Of a DNA stretch of 64,000 bases, positions 36,232-45,425 are shown piece after piece. The position numbers were made by a program, and so were the translations under genes. Under the pieces are notes generated by a model. The model saw nothing but the letters and a program-made list of their open reading frames with translations. It did not search any database and was not told the DNA's origin. How positions within the stretch are numbered: the stretch's first letter is position 1; each line of letters begins with the position of its first letter. Origin of the DNA: Thermoleophilum album (GTDB lineage Bacteria > Actinomycetota > Thermoleophilia > Solirubrobacterales > Thermoleophilaceae); NCBI RefSeq assembly GCF_028867705.1, contig NZ_CP066171.1:1426001-1490000 (forward strand). The letters run 5' to 3'.

Positions 36232-36713
36232 GAGTCCCTCCGCTTCGCTGTCGTCCGGGCGGTTGCCGGCGGCGCAGGGAACCTGCCGTCGAGCGCCATC
36301 CGCAGGTCGTAGAGGAGCGTCGTGGCGAGCACTCCCGGGCCGGCCACAGCACACAGGGTCCGCTCGCCGCGGCGGGCGAGAAGAACCTGCCCTTGGCGGG
36401 TTCGTACGCACAACTCGCCGTCGGGCGGCGCGAGCGCCCCCAGCTCGTGCGCCAGGTCGGCTAGCCGCGCAGCGGTGGCGGCCGCGACGCCGGCGTAGGC
36501 GTGCACACGCCCGCGTTCGATATCGATTGCGGCTTCGACACCGGGCAGCGCAGCGAGTGCCGCTGTCGACCTGGCACGCGCCGCGCCCGCGCCGCCGTCC
36601 CCTCGCCGGCGGCGCGTCGGCCGGCGTCCGGCGCGCGGGCCGTTCCCGCTGCCCGCGCCGCCAGCGCTGCCCGCGCTGCCAGCGGTGCGGGATCTCTGCG
36701 TGCGTCGGTCCAC
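36228..36713 (-). CDS. Putative roadblock/LC7-like protein
   Basis: 161 residues. The first 45 are Arg/Gly/Ala-rich and disordered. The rest (about 48-145) reads as a roadblock/LC7 or profilin-like fold: a helix, LPGVEAAIDIERGRVHAY, another helix, ELCVRTRQGQVLLARRGERTLCAVAGPG, and VLATTLLYDLRMAL. In bacteria these partner small GTPases or polarity and c-di-GMP switches. No Ras-like GTPase is next to it, but a diguanylate cyclase begins about 220 nt beyond the divergent small gene. The fold assignment is from pattern only. Confidence 0.5.
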   Translation of the reverse strand: MDRRTQRSRTAGSAGSAGGAGSGNGPRAGRRPTRRRRGDGGAGAARARSTAALAALPGVEAAIDIERGRVHAYAGVAAATAARLADLAHELGALAPPDGELCVRTRQGQVLLARRGERTLCAVAGPGVLATTLLYDLRMALDGRFPAPPATARTTAKRRDS

Positions 36714-36732
36714 CTCGGCCAGAATAGGTCCA

Positions 36733-36882
36733 ATGAAAAACGCGTCGCTCGCTCGCGCTGCTTGGTGGACGACTGTCGCTCTGTGCGCCGTAACCGCCGC
36801 GCTGCTCGCTGTGAACGGCTACTACGGCTACGCCGGCGTGCTCGTCGCGGTCGGTCTGGCCGCGGCCGTCAACTTGATGTAG
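36733..36882 (+). CDS. 49-aa two-helix membrane protein, unknown
   Basis: MKNASLARAAWWTTVALCAV opens a first hydrophobic helix, then a turn NGYYGYAG and a second helix ending AAAVNLM. It is divergent from the roadblock-like gene with only 19 nt between start codons, suggesting a shared promoter zone. The composition is a true membrane pattern, not a GC artefact. No named family. Confidence 0.6.
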   Translation: MKNASLARAAWWTTVALCAVTAALLAVNGYYGYAGVLVAVGLAAAVNLM

Positions 36883-36931
36883 CGCGAGATCTGGCGAGCT
36901 GTAGCGCCACGTCCGGCAAGCGGCCCCGCCT

Positions 36932-39175
36932 TCAGGCAGCGGCAGCCGCAGCCGCAAGCTCACTCTCGCGCGGGCGAACGACCTCGACGCGGTCGCGTCC
37001 GGCGCGCTTGGCGCGATAGAGAGCACCGTCGGCGGCCCGGAAGAGGCGGTCGAAGTCGAAGACCTCGTCGGGAACCGTCGCGGCGACACCGAACGACATC
37101 GTCACGGCGAGCCCTTCGATCGCCTGGCGCGCCACGGCAGTCCGCAACCGCTCGGCGATCCCCGCTCCCGCCTCCTCGTCGACGCCCGGCAGCAGGATCA
37201 CGAACTCTTCGCCGCCGAGGCGGTAGACGGAGTCGAAGGCGCGCAGTTCGTCGCGTAGACGTTGCGCCACCTCGGCGAGCACAGCGTCGCCGCGCGCGTG
37301 GCCGTGCTCGTCGTTGATCAGCTTGAAGCGATCGATGTCGCCGACGATCAGCGCGACCTGTTGCTCGCCGGCACGGCTGACGGCGACGAGCTCGGCGATC
37401 TTGGCCTCGAGCGCACGGCGGTTGAACAGACCGGTGAGCTCGTCGATCACCGCCACCGAGCGGTGGTCGATCGCCGACGAGCCGATTACCGAGCCCACCA
37501 GGCAACCGGTGCCGAGCAGTGCGAGCGGTATGGCGACTAGCACCGGCTCGGCGAGTGCTCGCTCGGCGTCGCAGATCAACGCCGCCCCGATGATCACGAA
37601 CACGCTGAAGAAACCTGTCCACATCGCCCCCCGCCGCGGCAGGACGATCGCGTAGATGCTCGCGAAGGGCACCAGCACGATCAACGAATGGAGCGGCTTG
37701 CCCTCGACGAAGAAGTAACCGCAACCCATCACCGCTTGGGCGATCGTCCACCCGATGATCAGCGGGAACTCGGGGCGCCGCATGTGCCGCAGGCGTGCCG
37801 AGAGGATGCGGAAGGGCGGCGCCACGACGAGAACGGCCAGGACCGGCGCCCACCCGTACCACGGCGCGGCGAAGATCACCGCCGCCGTTCCGGAAAGCCA
37901 CGCGAGCGCCGAGACGCGCTCCAAGCGGTCGCGCATGTCGAGCATGTGCTCGCGCTCAAGTTCGTCTTGCACGAGCCAGTTTCCGTGCTCGGCGCGTGCC
38001 TGCTCGATCTGCTCGTGAAGCAGACCCTGGTCGCGCGCGCTCGGTGGAACCTGTCCGCTGGGTGCTGCCAGCCCCGACGGTTCCACCTTGATTTCGACAT
38101 CCGTCCGGCGTCGACGGGGAAGGTTGGCCTCGGGGCAGGTGCCCGACGAGCACACGCGATCGCGACCCCGTCGCTTGGCTGCGTACAGCGCGGCGTCGGC
38201 GGCCCGGAAGACTTCGTCGAAGTCGAACGCGTCGCTGCCAGCGCAGGCGACGCCGAACGACATCGTCACGCGCAAACCTGCGAGCGGTGCCGAACGCACG
38301 GCTTGGCGCATCCGCTCGGCGAGTGCCACCGCGTCCTTCTCGCATGCGTCCGGAAGGAGGACCAGAAACTCCTCGCCGCCGAAGCGGTACAGCGGCGTGT
38401 ACGGGCCGAGCTCGGCGCGCAGCCGCTCCGCCACCTCGCGCAGCACCTGATCGCCGACGTCGTGTCCGTGCGTGTCGTTGATGAGCTTGAAGCCGTCGAG
38501 GTCGCCGACGATGACAGCGACGCGGCGTCCCGACCCGGCGATCAGGTGGTCGAGCTCGGCGAGCCGCGGAATCAGTGCTGCACGGTTGAACGCTCCGGTC
38601 AGGCGATCGACGATCGCGCTCGCTCGCGACGCCTGGTCGGCGCTGCGTCCGAGCGAGAACAGCATCGTCAAAGCCCCGAGCACGCCCATCGGGTAGACGG
38701 CGTACGGTGGTTCGCTAAGGACGAGGTGGGGATCGGCGGCAAGCGCTGTGAGGGCGATGATCACCCACGTGGCGAACATGCCGGCGACGGCGACGCGGGT
38801 CGGGAACACCGCACTGACGAGAAGGGTGGGGAGCGCGAGCGCCGGTAGCAGGTGAAGCGACGGGCCATGGGCCAGGACGATGGCCGCAGCGGTCGCGAGC
38901 TCGGCCGCGAGCCACGCGCCGGCGAGCAAAAGCTCGGGGCGGTTCGACCGGCGCAAGCGACGCTGCGCGGCGAAGAAGATCGCCGCTGCAGGCGGCACCG
39001 GCAGCAGGTAGAGCGGGCCGAACGTCGGAAGCCCGATAAGCGCCACCGCCAGGAACAGCAACACCGACACTCGCGACGCGAAGCGCATGCGGCGGTTGAC
39101 GTCGATCAGCCGGCCGCGCTCGGCGTCGTTGCGGCACAGGAAGGTGCTAACGCGATCGAGGAGGCGGGAGAGCAT
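36932..39175 (-). CDS. Tandem membrane diguanylate cyclase (TM-GGDEF-TM-GGDEF)
   Basis: 747 residues forming two consecutive membrane diguanylate cyclases. First half: a soluble head, about six helices (residues 35-180), then a GGDEF domain (187-345) with GDLDGFKLINDTHGHDVGD and active-site GGEEF near 266. A 70-residue polar linker follows. Second half: a new set of five to six helices (about 420-570) and a second GGDEF domain (575-735) with GDIDRFKLINDEHGHARGD and GGEEF near 654. Both signatures are intact, so both halves should make c-di-GMP from GTP. Only the second has an inhibitory RxxD (RAFD) five residues upstream. No sensor domain beyond the membrane parts. Leftward and monocistronic. 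Confidence 0.9.
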   Translation of the reverse strand: MLSRLLDRVSTFLCRNDAERGRLIDVNRRMRFASRVSVLLFLAVALIGLPTFGPLYLLPVPPAAAIFFAAQRRLRRSNRPELLLAGAWLAAELATAAAIVLAHGPSLHLLPALALPTLLVSAVFPTRVAVAGMFATWVIIALTALAADPHLVLSEPPYAVYPMGVLGALTMLFSLGRSADQASRASAIVDRLTGAFNRAALIPRLAELDHLIAGSGRRVAVIVGDLDGFKLINDTHGHDVGDQVLREVAERLRAELGPYTPLYRFGGEEFLVLLPDACEKDAVALAERMRQAVRSAPLAGLRVTMSFGVACAGSDAFDFDEVFRAADAALYAAKRRGRDRVCSSGTCPEANLPRRRRTDVEIKVEPSGLAAPSGQVPPSARDQGLLHEQIEQARAEHGNWLVQDELEREHMLDMRDRLERVSALAWLSGTAAVIFAAPWYGWAPVLAVLVVAPPFRILSARLRHMRRPEFPLIIGWTIAQAVMGCGYFFVEGKPLHSLIVLVPFASIYAIVLPRRGAMWTGFFSVFVIIGAALICDAERALAEPVLVAIPLALLGTGCLVGSVIGSSAIDHRSVAVIDELTGLFNRRALEAKIAELVAVSRAGEQQVALIVGDIDRFKLINDEHGHARGDAVLAEVAQRLRDELRAFDSVYRLGGEEFVILLPGVDEEAGAGIAERLRTAVARQAIEGLAVTMSFGVAATVPDEVFDFDRLFRAADGALYRAKRAGRDRVEVVRPRESELAAAAAAA

Positions 39176-39267
39176 TTGTTGCGCGTATCGGCGCGGTGCA
39201 GTGCCGGCCTTTAGCAGAACGCCTGCAGAACGCTCGAGTGTTCGATGCCGTGGCCCGGCGCTGCGGT

Positions 39268-40323
39268 CTAGGTGCCTGTCGTCGAGCCGCTCGTCCCGCC
39301 GTCGTCGCTGCGCTCGGTTGGCGTGGGCGACACCGCGCCGCCCGTGCGCCCTGTGTCCCGCTGGCGCTCGCCGCTGTCGCGCTCGCGGCGCAGAGAAGCC
39401 TCCGGCTCGAGGTGAATGAGCACGTCGGCGTTACCGAGCCGCGCTTGGATGCGCCGTTCGAGGTCGTGTGCCAGCTCGTGGGCACGCTCGAGTGTCGTGC
39501 CGCTGCCGAACTGCACGTGCATGTCGATGTAGCGGCGGCTGCCAGCGCGGCGAGCGCGGAGTTTGTGGAAGCCAAGCACCTCGCGCGCCTCGTGTCCCTC
39601 GACCGCGGCGCGGATCGCAGCAAGCTCGTGATCGGGCAGGGCTTCGTCGACGAGCACTCGCGACGACTGCGTAACGAGACGCGCGCCCGCCACGACGATG
39701 ACGGCGGCGACGAGCAGAGCACAGATCGCATCGAGGGCGTAGACACCGGTCACCTCGACCAAAACGAGCGCGACCAGGACACCCGCCGAGGTGAGCGCGT
39801 CGGTCGAGAGGTGCGCGGCGTCCCCGGCCAGGGCGGGCGACTCGGTCTCGGCCGCACGCCGGTACAGGAAACGCGACACGATCACGTTGACTACGAGCGA
39901 CAGCGCCACCACGGCGATACCCACGCCGAGAAGCTGCAGCTCGCTGCCCGCCACCAGCCGGTGCACGGCCTCCCAGGCGAGGATCGCGGCGGCAGCCAGG
40001 ATCAACAGCCCTTCGGTCGCCGCGGCCAGGTGCTCGACCTTCTCGTGTCCGTACGGGTGGCTGCGGTCCGGCGGCTGCGCTGCTTTGCGGACCGAAACAA
40101 ACGCGACGACCGATGCCAAGAGGTCGATCGCGGAGTGGGCCGCCTCGGTGAGGATCGCCACCGACCCGGTGAGAAAACCGGCAACTAGCTTGAGCGCGAC
40201 GAGCAGGGAGTTGGAAGCGATCGAGAGCGCGGCCGCAGCTGCCTTGCGGCGGGCGTCACGGTCACGGTCGCGGCGAGCGGGGATGCGGGAGGCGCGCGCC
40301 GTCTCGTTAGCCGCAGCGACCAT
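39268..40323 (-). CDS. Cation diffusion facilitator (Zn/Mn/Fe efflux)
   Basis: Exports divalent metal ions in exchange for protons. 351 residues with six helices; the two metal-binding HxxxD sites are in TEAAHSAIDLLAS and GDAAHLSTDALTS. The histidine-containing RSHPYGHEKVEHLAA follows the second helix. A cytoplasmic C-terminal domain (YIDMHVQFGSGTTLERAHELAHDLE) matches the family, and the last 35 residues are Ser/Gly/Thr-rich. It is 6 nt after rdgB, same direction. The ion is not decided by the sequence. Confidence 0.93.
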   Translation of the reverse strand: MVAAANETARASRIPARRDRDRDARRKAAAAALSIASNSLLVALKLVAGFLTGSVAILTEAAHSAIDLLASVVAFVSVRKAAQPPDRSHPYGHEKVEHLAAATEGLLILAAAAILAWEAVHRLVAGSELQLLGVGIAVVALSLVVNVIVSRFLYRRAAETESPALAGDAAHLSTDALTSAGVLVALVLVEVTGVYALDAICALLVAAVIVVAGARLVTQSSRVLVDEALPDHELAAIRAAVEGHEAREVLGFHKLRARRAGSRRYIDMHVQFGSGTTLERAHELAHDLERRIQARLGNADVLIHLEPEASLRRERDSGERQRDTGRTGGAVSPTPTERSDDGGTSGSTTGT

Positions 40324-40329
40324 CTGCGA

Positions 40330-40911
40330 TCAGGGGCGGAGGCCGAGCTCGCGCAGGAGGGCTTGCGCGGCGCGACCGCGGTGGCTTATCGCGTTCTTTT
40401 CGCCGGGTTCGAGTTCGGCCATCGTGCGCCCGTCGCCGACATCGTCGGGTACGAACAGAGGGTCGTAGCCGAAGCCTCGTTCGCCGCGCGGAGCCTCGGC
40501 TAGCACGCCCTCGCAGCGCCCTTCGACAACGATCTCGCGCTCGCGGTGCGGGTCGATGAGGGCCAGCACACAGACGAACGCAGCGCGGCGGTCGGCGCGG
40601 CCGCTCATCTCGCGCACGAGCTTCTCGAGGTTGGCGCGGTCGCTCGCGCCCTCGCCGGCATAACGAGCAGATCGCACACCCGGGCGACCGCCGAGCGCTT
40701 CGACACAGAGCCCGGAGTCGTCGGCCAAGACGGGGCGGTCGAGGGCAGTGGACGCCGCGCGCGCTTTGAGCAGCGCGTTGTCGCGGAATGTCGCGCCGGT
40801 CTCGGGCGGAAGCGCAACGTGTTCGGGCAGCAGCTCGAGCTCGAGCGGGGCGAGCAGACGCTCGAGTTCCGCGAGCTTGTGCCGATTGCGGGTGGCGACC
40901 ACGTAGCGCAC
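40330..40911 (-). CDS. rdgB: XTP/dITP pyrophosphatase (RdgB/HAM1)
   Basis: House-cleaning enzyme that removes deaminated purine nucleotides. 193 residues from GTG: VATRNRHKLAELERLL, TGATFRDNALLKARAAS, VLADDSGLCVEALGGRPGV, GFGYDPLFVPD and ISHRGRAAQAL. It follows rph by 23 nt, the common actinobacterial order rph-rdgB, and precedes the cation efflux gene by 6 nt. Confidence 0.96.
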   Translation of the reverse strand: MRYVVATRNRHKLAELERLLAPLELELLPEHVALPPETGATFRDNALLKARAASTALDRPVLADDSGLCVEALGGRPGVRSARYAGEGASDRANLEKLVREMSGRADRRAAFVCVLALIDPHREREIVVEGRCEGVLAEAPRGERGFGYDPLFVPDDVGDGRTMAELEPGEKNAISHRGRAAQALLRELGLRP

Positions 40912-40934
40912 GACCGGCTTCCGAGCCCCCTGGC

Positions 40935-41783
40935 TTACGCGGCGGCGTCGCCGGGGCCGCCGACGGGCGCAGCGGCGAGCGCCGCCTCCTGGGCGGCGCG
41001 GAGCTCCTGGCAGCCGCGGGCGGCGAGTTCGAGCAGCTCGTCCAGCCGGGCGCGCGAGAACGGCGTGCGCTCGGCTGTCGCCTGGATCTCGACCACGTCG
41101 CTAGCGTCGCTCATCACGACGTTCATGTCGACCTCGGCGCGCGAGTCCTCGCTGTAGTCGAGGTCGAGCAGTGCCCGACCGTCGACCACGCCACAGGACA
41201 CCGCAGCGATCGAACAGACGAGCGGATCGGTCGCAAGCCGTCCCTCGGCCCGCAGCCGCCGCAGCGCGAGAGCGAGCGCCACGTAGCCGCCGGTGATCGC
41301 CGCGCAGCGCGTCCCCCCGTCGGCCTCGAGGACGTCGCAGTCGACCCACACCGTGCGCTCTCCCAAACGGGCGCGATCGACCGCTTGGCGCAGCGCGCGC
41401 CCGATGAGACGCTGGATCTCGACAGTGCGTCCGTCGGGCCGGCCGCGGGCTGCGTCACGCTTTTTGCGCTCGCCGGTGGAGGCGGGCAGCATCCCGTATT
41501 CGGCGGTCACCCACCCCTCGCCCGAGCCCTCGAGCCACCCCGGCACCCGCTCCTCGACGGTCGCCGTACAGATCACACGTGTACCGCCGACTGTCACGAG
41601 CGCCGACCCGGCGGCGGTGCGAACGAAGTCCGGCTCGATCGTGACCGGCCGAAGCTCGTCCGCACGCCGCCCGTCGGGGCGCTCGAAGACTCCCCCGCCA
41701 TCGGCGGGGCGATCGTCGGCAGTGGTTCCGATCGGATCAGCGGCGGTGTCTGGTCGGCCAGGGGATGCGCCCGCGTCGTCCAT
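40935..41783 (-). CDS. rph: Ribonuclease PH
   Basis: Phosphorolytic 3'-5' exonuclease maturing tRNA ends. Core text: [77 protein letters not shown] and [18 protein letters not shown]. 282 residues from the ATG, about 40 longer than typical owing to a Asp/Ala/Gly/Pro-rich head. First gene of rph-rdgB-cation efflux. Confidence 0.96.
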   Translation of the reverse strand: MDDAGASPGRPDTAADPIGTTADDRPADGGGVFERPDGRRADELRPVTIEPDFVRTAAGSALVTVGGTRVICTATVEERVPGWLEGSGEGWVTAEYGMLPASTGERKKRDAARGRPDGRTVEIQRLIGRALRQAVDRARLGERTVWVDCDVLEADGGTRCAAITGGYVALALALRRLRAEGRLATDPLVCSIAAVSCGVVDGRALLDLDYSEDSRAEVDMNVVMSDASDVVEIQATAERTPFSRARLDELLELAARGCQELRAAQEAALAAAPVGGPGDAAA

Positions 41784-41894
41784 GAAACGAATGCTCGCAC
41801 GCCACGGCCGCGGCCGACGGTCGCGGACACGAGCCCTGCAATTGGCGCTCGCAGCAGCGCTGCGACCGGCTGCCGGTCAGGCGCCGCGAGCCGC

Positions 41895-42284
41895 TCAGAA
41901 CTTCACGCTCTCGATCGCATCGGTGATCTTGTCGAGGAGCGTGTCGGCGAGCGTCTTACCCTTGCCGGTTCGAAAGCCCTTGAGCGACGCCACCACGCCC
42001 GCCAATACCAGGGCCACGAGCAGGATCAGCGCGACGTACTCGACCGTGCCCTGGCCGCGCTCGCTATGCAGCCGGCGACGCCAGCCCGCGGCGGCGCCGG
42101 TGCACGCCAAGTGCGCGCGCACCAGCGTGCGGTAGTAGGCACGCTCTAGCGCGTCGCGGGTGTCGTAGAGCGCGCTCCTGCGATCGCAGACGTCGGTAGC
42201 GAGCTTGTGCGACCGGCAGCCGCGATCGCGGTCTTCCCGGGAAGCCGCGAGGCTCGCAGAAGGGCGCGCGGGTTCGGCGATCAT
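41895..42284 (-). CDS. Pilin-like small protein (Flp/TadE-type helix)
   Basis: 129 residues. The ATG at 42284 is favoured by an exact AGGAGGT 10 nt upstream. The N-terminal 70 residues are polar, with three Cys. Near residue 80 comes SERGQGTVEYVALILLVALV, the Gly-x-Gly-T-x-E-Y entry into a single hydrophobic helix that is typical of Flp or TadE-like pilins. A short Lys/Asp-rich C-terminus ends the protein. The long polar head before the pilin motif is not usual for Flp, whose leader is about 15-25 residues. No tad assembly genes are nearby. It shares a divergent control region with asnB. Confidence 0.7.
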   Translation of the reverse strand: MIAEPARPSASLAASREDRDRGCRSHKLATDVCDRRSALYDTRDALERAYYRTLVRAHLACTGAAAGWRRRLHSERGQGTVEYVALILLVALVLAGVVASLKGFRTGKGKTLADTLLDKITDAIESVKF

Positions 42285-42411
42285 CGCGTGTGTTACCTCC
42301 TCTGTCGTCGCGTGTGCCAGCGCCGCGGCGGATCGCAGCGCACCGCGAGCGTCGCTCGCGCGTCGCAACGACAGGGCTACGAACGTCGCCACTTGCGAAC
42401 ATTGGCCGGCG

Positions 42412-44364
42412 ATGTGCGGCATCGGAGCTCTTCTCGACCCAGGCGCAGCCTTCACCGCTGCCGGTGCCGAGCGGATGATCGGCGCTCTCCGCCACCGCGG
42501 CCCCGACGGCGAGGGCATCGCCGACGAGGGCGTCGCCCACCTCGTTCACACCCGGCTTGCGATCGTCGATCCGGCCGGCGGAGCGCAACCTCTGCGTAGC
42601 GAGGACGGCCGGACGGTGGCGGTTGTCAACGGCGAGATCTACAACCACCTGCCGCTACGCAAAGCGCTCGAGGAGCACGGTCACCGTTTCGCCACCGCCT
42701 CCGACTGCGAAGTCGTCGTGCACGGCTACGAACAGTGGGGTACCGCGCTCTTCGAGCGCCTCAACGGCATCTTCGCGCTCGCGCTCTGGGACGGTCACGC
42801 CCGACGGCTGGTGCTGGCGCGCGACCCGCTCGGCGTCAAACCGCTCTACTGGTGGAGCGACGGTCGCCGCGTCGCTGCAGCGTCCGAGGTGCGCGCGCTG
42901 CTCGCTGCTGGCGTGAAACCTGACGGCGTCGACCCGGTCGCGCTCGACCACTTCCTCGCCTGGCGCTTCGTACCGGCGCCGCGCACGCTCTTCGCCGGCA
43001 TCCGCAAACTGCCGGCGGCGTCGCTGTTGGTCGCGACGGTGGGCGGGCCGCCACGCGTCTCGAGCTACCGCCGACCACCGGCCGCGCACTTCCAGGATCT
43101 CGACGACGACGAGCTCGCGGCCGAGCTGCGCAACCGCTTCCTCGACGCCGTCGAACGGCAGCTGATGGCCGACGTGCCGGTGGGGGCGCTGCTCAGCGGC
43201 GGCGTCGACTCGGCAGCGGTCGTCGCCGCGATCGCCGCCCGTGGCGGCGAGCCGCCGCGGACCTTCACCATCGGCTTCCCCGACAGCGGCCAGGAACTCG
43301 ACGAGCGAGCCGCCGCCGCACGCACAGCCGCGCTGCTCGGCGCCCGCCACCGCTCCACCACCTTCAGCGCCGAGAGCATGCGCAACGGGATCGACCGCGC
43401 CATCCGCCACCTCGAGGAGCCCTGCGGGATCCCGTCGGCGCCGGTTCTTTTGGAGCTCGCGTCCTTCGCGCGCCAGGAAGTGAAGGTCGTGTTGGCCGGG
43501 CAGGGCGCCGACGAGCCGCACGGCGGCTACCGCCGCCACCAAGCGGCGCTTGCGCTCTCCATCCTCGCCCGCCTGCCGGGTCCGGCCGCACGCGCCGCGC
43601 GCGCCGGTGCGCGACTTGCCGCACGCGCGCCCGCCGTGCGGCGGCTCGCGGCGCTCGCCGGGGTGCGCCCGCTCCCCGCCGCGATCGCCCGCCTCGTCGA
43701 GATCAGCGACGCGGCGACGCGCGCGCGCTTGACCGGCAACCTGCCCGACGAGGCGGAGGTGGAGCGAGCGGCCCTGGTGGGCGAGGTCGCCGGCGACGTC
43801 GGCGACCGCGACGCACTCGAGCAGGCGTTGTACGTCGACACCCACCTCTGGCTGCCCGACCACCTGCTCGTCGCCAACGACAAGATGACGATGGCGAGCG
43901 CGCTCGAGCTGCGCGTCCCCTACCTCGACCTCGAGCTCTTGCGCTTCGTCGAGCGGATCCCAGGGCGACGGCGCGTGCGACCGCGCCGCGGCAAGCATCT
44001 GCACCGCCTGGCGGTGGCCGGACTGCTCCCGGCCGAAATCGTCGAGCGCCCCAAACACGGCTTCACGACCCCCTACGAACAGTGGTTGCGAGCCGAGCTA
44101 GGGGCCGAAGTGGCGCGCCGCTACAGGGACGGGGCGCGCGCCGCCGAGCTGATCGACCCCGATGCCGTCGGCCAGCTCGTGGCAGAGCACCGCGCTGGCA
44201 AAGCGAACCACGCCCAGCTTCTCTACTGCCTGCTCGAGCTCGCCGCCTGGTTCGAAGCGTTCGTCGATCCGCTGCCGCGAGACGGCGAGCTCGGGGCCGG
44301 CACCGCCGCCCAGCCGCGGAGCGGCGGGACCACAAGCAGCGACGTGGCCGCTCGGGGGCGCTAG
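42412..44364 (+). CDS. asnB: Asparagine synthetase (glutamine-hydrolysing)
   Basis: Amidates aspartate (or a related acid) using glutamine and ATP. It begins MCGIGALLDPG, so Cys2 is the class II amidotransferase nucleophile, with RHRGPDGEGI and VNGEIYNHLPLRKALEEHGH. The synthetase domain has the PP-loop LLSGGVDSAAVVAAIA and AGQGADEPHGGYRRH, plus DKMTMASALELRVPYLD. 650 residues. GADEPHGGY replaces the common GADELFGGY. The following gene is a glycosyltransferase 53 nt on, so the pair may serve surface glycan or cell-wall amidation rather than amino-acid supply; that is inference. Confidence 0.92.
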   Translation: MCGIGALLDPGAAFTAAGAERMIGALRHRGPDGEGIADEGVAHLVHTRLAIVDPAGGAQPLRSEDGRTVAVVNGEIYNHLPLRKALEEHGHRFATASDCEVVVHGYEQWGTALFERLNGIFALALWDGHARRLVLARDPLGVKPLYWWSDGRRVAAASEVRALLAAGVKPDGVDPVALDHFLAWRFVPAPRTLFAGIRKLPAASLLVATVGGPPRVSSYRRPPAAHFQDLDDDELAAELRNRFLDAVERQLMADVPVGALLSGGVDSAAVVAAIAARGGEPPRTFTIGFPDSGQELDERAAAARTAALLGARHRSTTFSAESMRNGIDRAIRHLEEPCGIPSAPVLLELASFARQEVKVVLAGQGADEPHGGYRRHQAALALSILARLPGPAARAARAGARLAARAPAVRRLAALAGVRPLPAAIARLVEISDAATRARLTGNLPDEAEVERAALVGEVAGDVGDRDALEQALYVDTHLWLPDHLLVANDKMTMASALELRVPYLDLELLRFVERIPGRRRVRPRRGKHLHRLAVAGLLPAEIVERPKHGFTTPYEQWLRAELGAEVARRYRDGARAAELIDPDAVGQLVAEHRAGKANHAQLLYCLLELAAWFEAFVDPLPRDGELGAGTAAQPRSGGTTSSDVAARGR

Positions 44365-44417
44365 ACGGGAGGGCCTGGTCGTGCCGAGGAGAACCCGCCT
44401 GCCCTGCTAGCGCCGCG

Positions 44418-45425
44418 ATGACGACCGCCGCTAAGCGTCACCGCGTGCTGTTCGTGCACTCTCGCAAGGCGAGCTTCGTGCGCATCGATCGCGCGATCCT
44501 CGCCGAGCGCTTCGAGATCGAAGATCTCTATCAGCCCGGGCGCATCCCTCCCGCCGACGTCGCGCTGCGCGTCGCTCGCAGCGACCTCGTTTTCGCCTGG
44601 TTCGCGTCCTGGCACAGCGGTCCGCCGATCTTGCTCGCCCGCCTTTTCGGGAAGCCGTCGGTGCTCGTGATCGGCGGCTTCGACACCGCGAACATGCCGG
44701 AGATCGGCTACGGCCTGCAGCAGGGTGGCTTTCGCCGTTTCGCCAGCCGCTTCGTGATGAAGCGCGCCGGCACGCTCGTCACCAACTCGCGCTACTCGCT
44801 GTCGGAGATCGAGCGCAACACCCCGATTCCGCCGGGGCGCGTCAACGTCGTCTACCACGGCATCCCCGACCCTTACGGCGAGCTGCCGCCAGTCGAGCGT
44901 GAACCGCTCGTGGTTTCGGTGGGCTACATCGACCGCACCACGCTCGTACAAAAGGGGCAGCTGGCGTTCGTGGAAGCGGCGCGACGCGTGCCCGAAGCGC
45001 GCTTCGTGCTCGCCGGCCCCTGGCTCGACGACGCCGTCGAGATCCTGCGCGCCCGTGCCCCCGCGAACCTGGAGCTGACCGGTTGGCTCGAGGACGAAGC
45101 GCTGCACGACCTGCTGGCGCGCGCCTCGGTTTACGTCCAGGCCTCGCGCCACGAAGGCTTCGGCATGGCTGTCGCCGAAGCGATGCTTGCCGGAGCGGTG
45201 CCGGTCGTGGTCGACGCTACAGCGATGCCCGAGGTGGTAGGCGACGCCGGGGTGGTCGTGCCGAGCGCGGAGATCGACGACGTCGTGAGCGGCATCCGCC
45301 GCGCACTGGCGCTGCCCGCCTCAGCCCGCGAGCGGGCGCGGCGTCGGGTGCTCGAACGGTTCCCGCTCGAGCGTCGGCGCGAGGCGCTCCTCGCGGTCTG
45401 CGAGCGCGCTCTCGCCGGCCGCTAG
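44418..45425 (+). CDS. Glycosyltransferase family 4
   Basis: 335-residue GT-B fold enzyme with no membrane helix. N-terminal domain with HRVLFVHSRKASFVR and VIGGFDTANMPEIGYG; nucleotide-sugar domain with VVSVGYIDR, FVLAGPW, LTGWLEDEALHDLLARASVYVQASRHEGFGM and AEAMLAGAVPVVVDATAMPEVVG, where EGFGM...AE is the GT4 EX7E region. The acceptor is unknown. Downstream of asnB and same direction. Its 3' end overlaps a leftward membrane-protein frame. Confidence 0.9.
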   Translation: MTTAAKRHRVLFVHSRKASFVRIDRAILAERFEIEDLYQPGRIPPADVALRVARSDLVFAWFASWHSGPPILLARLFGKPSVLVIGGFDTANMPEIGYGLQQGGFRRFASRFVMKRAGTLVTNSRYSLSEIERNTPIPPGRVNVVYHGIPDPYGELPPVEREPLVVSVGYIDRTTLVQKGQLAFVEAARRVPEARFVLAGPWLDDAVEILRARAPANLELTGWLEDEALHDLLARASVYVQASRHEGFGMAVAEAMLAGAVPVVVDATAMPEVVGDAGVVVPSAEIDDVVSGIRRALALPASARERARRRVLERFPLERRREALLAVCERALAGR

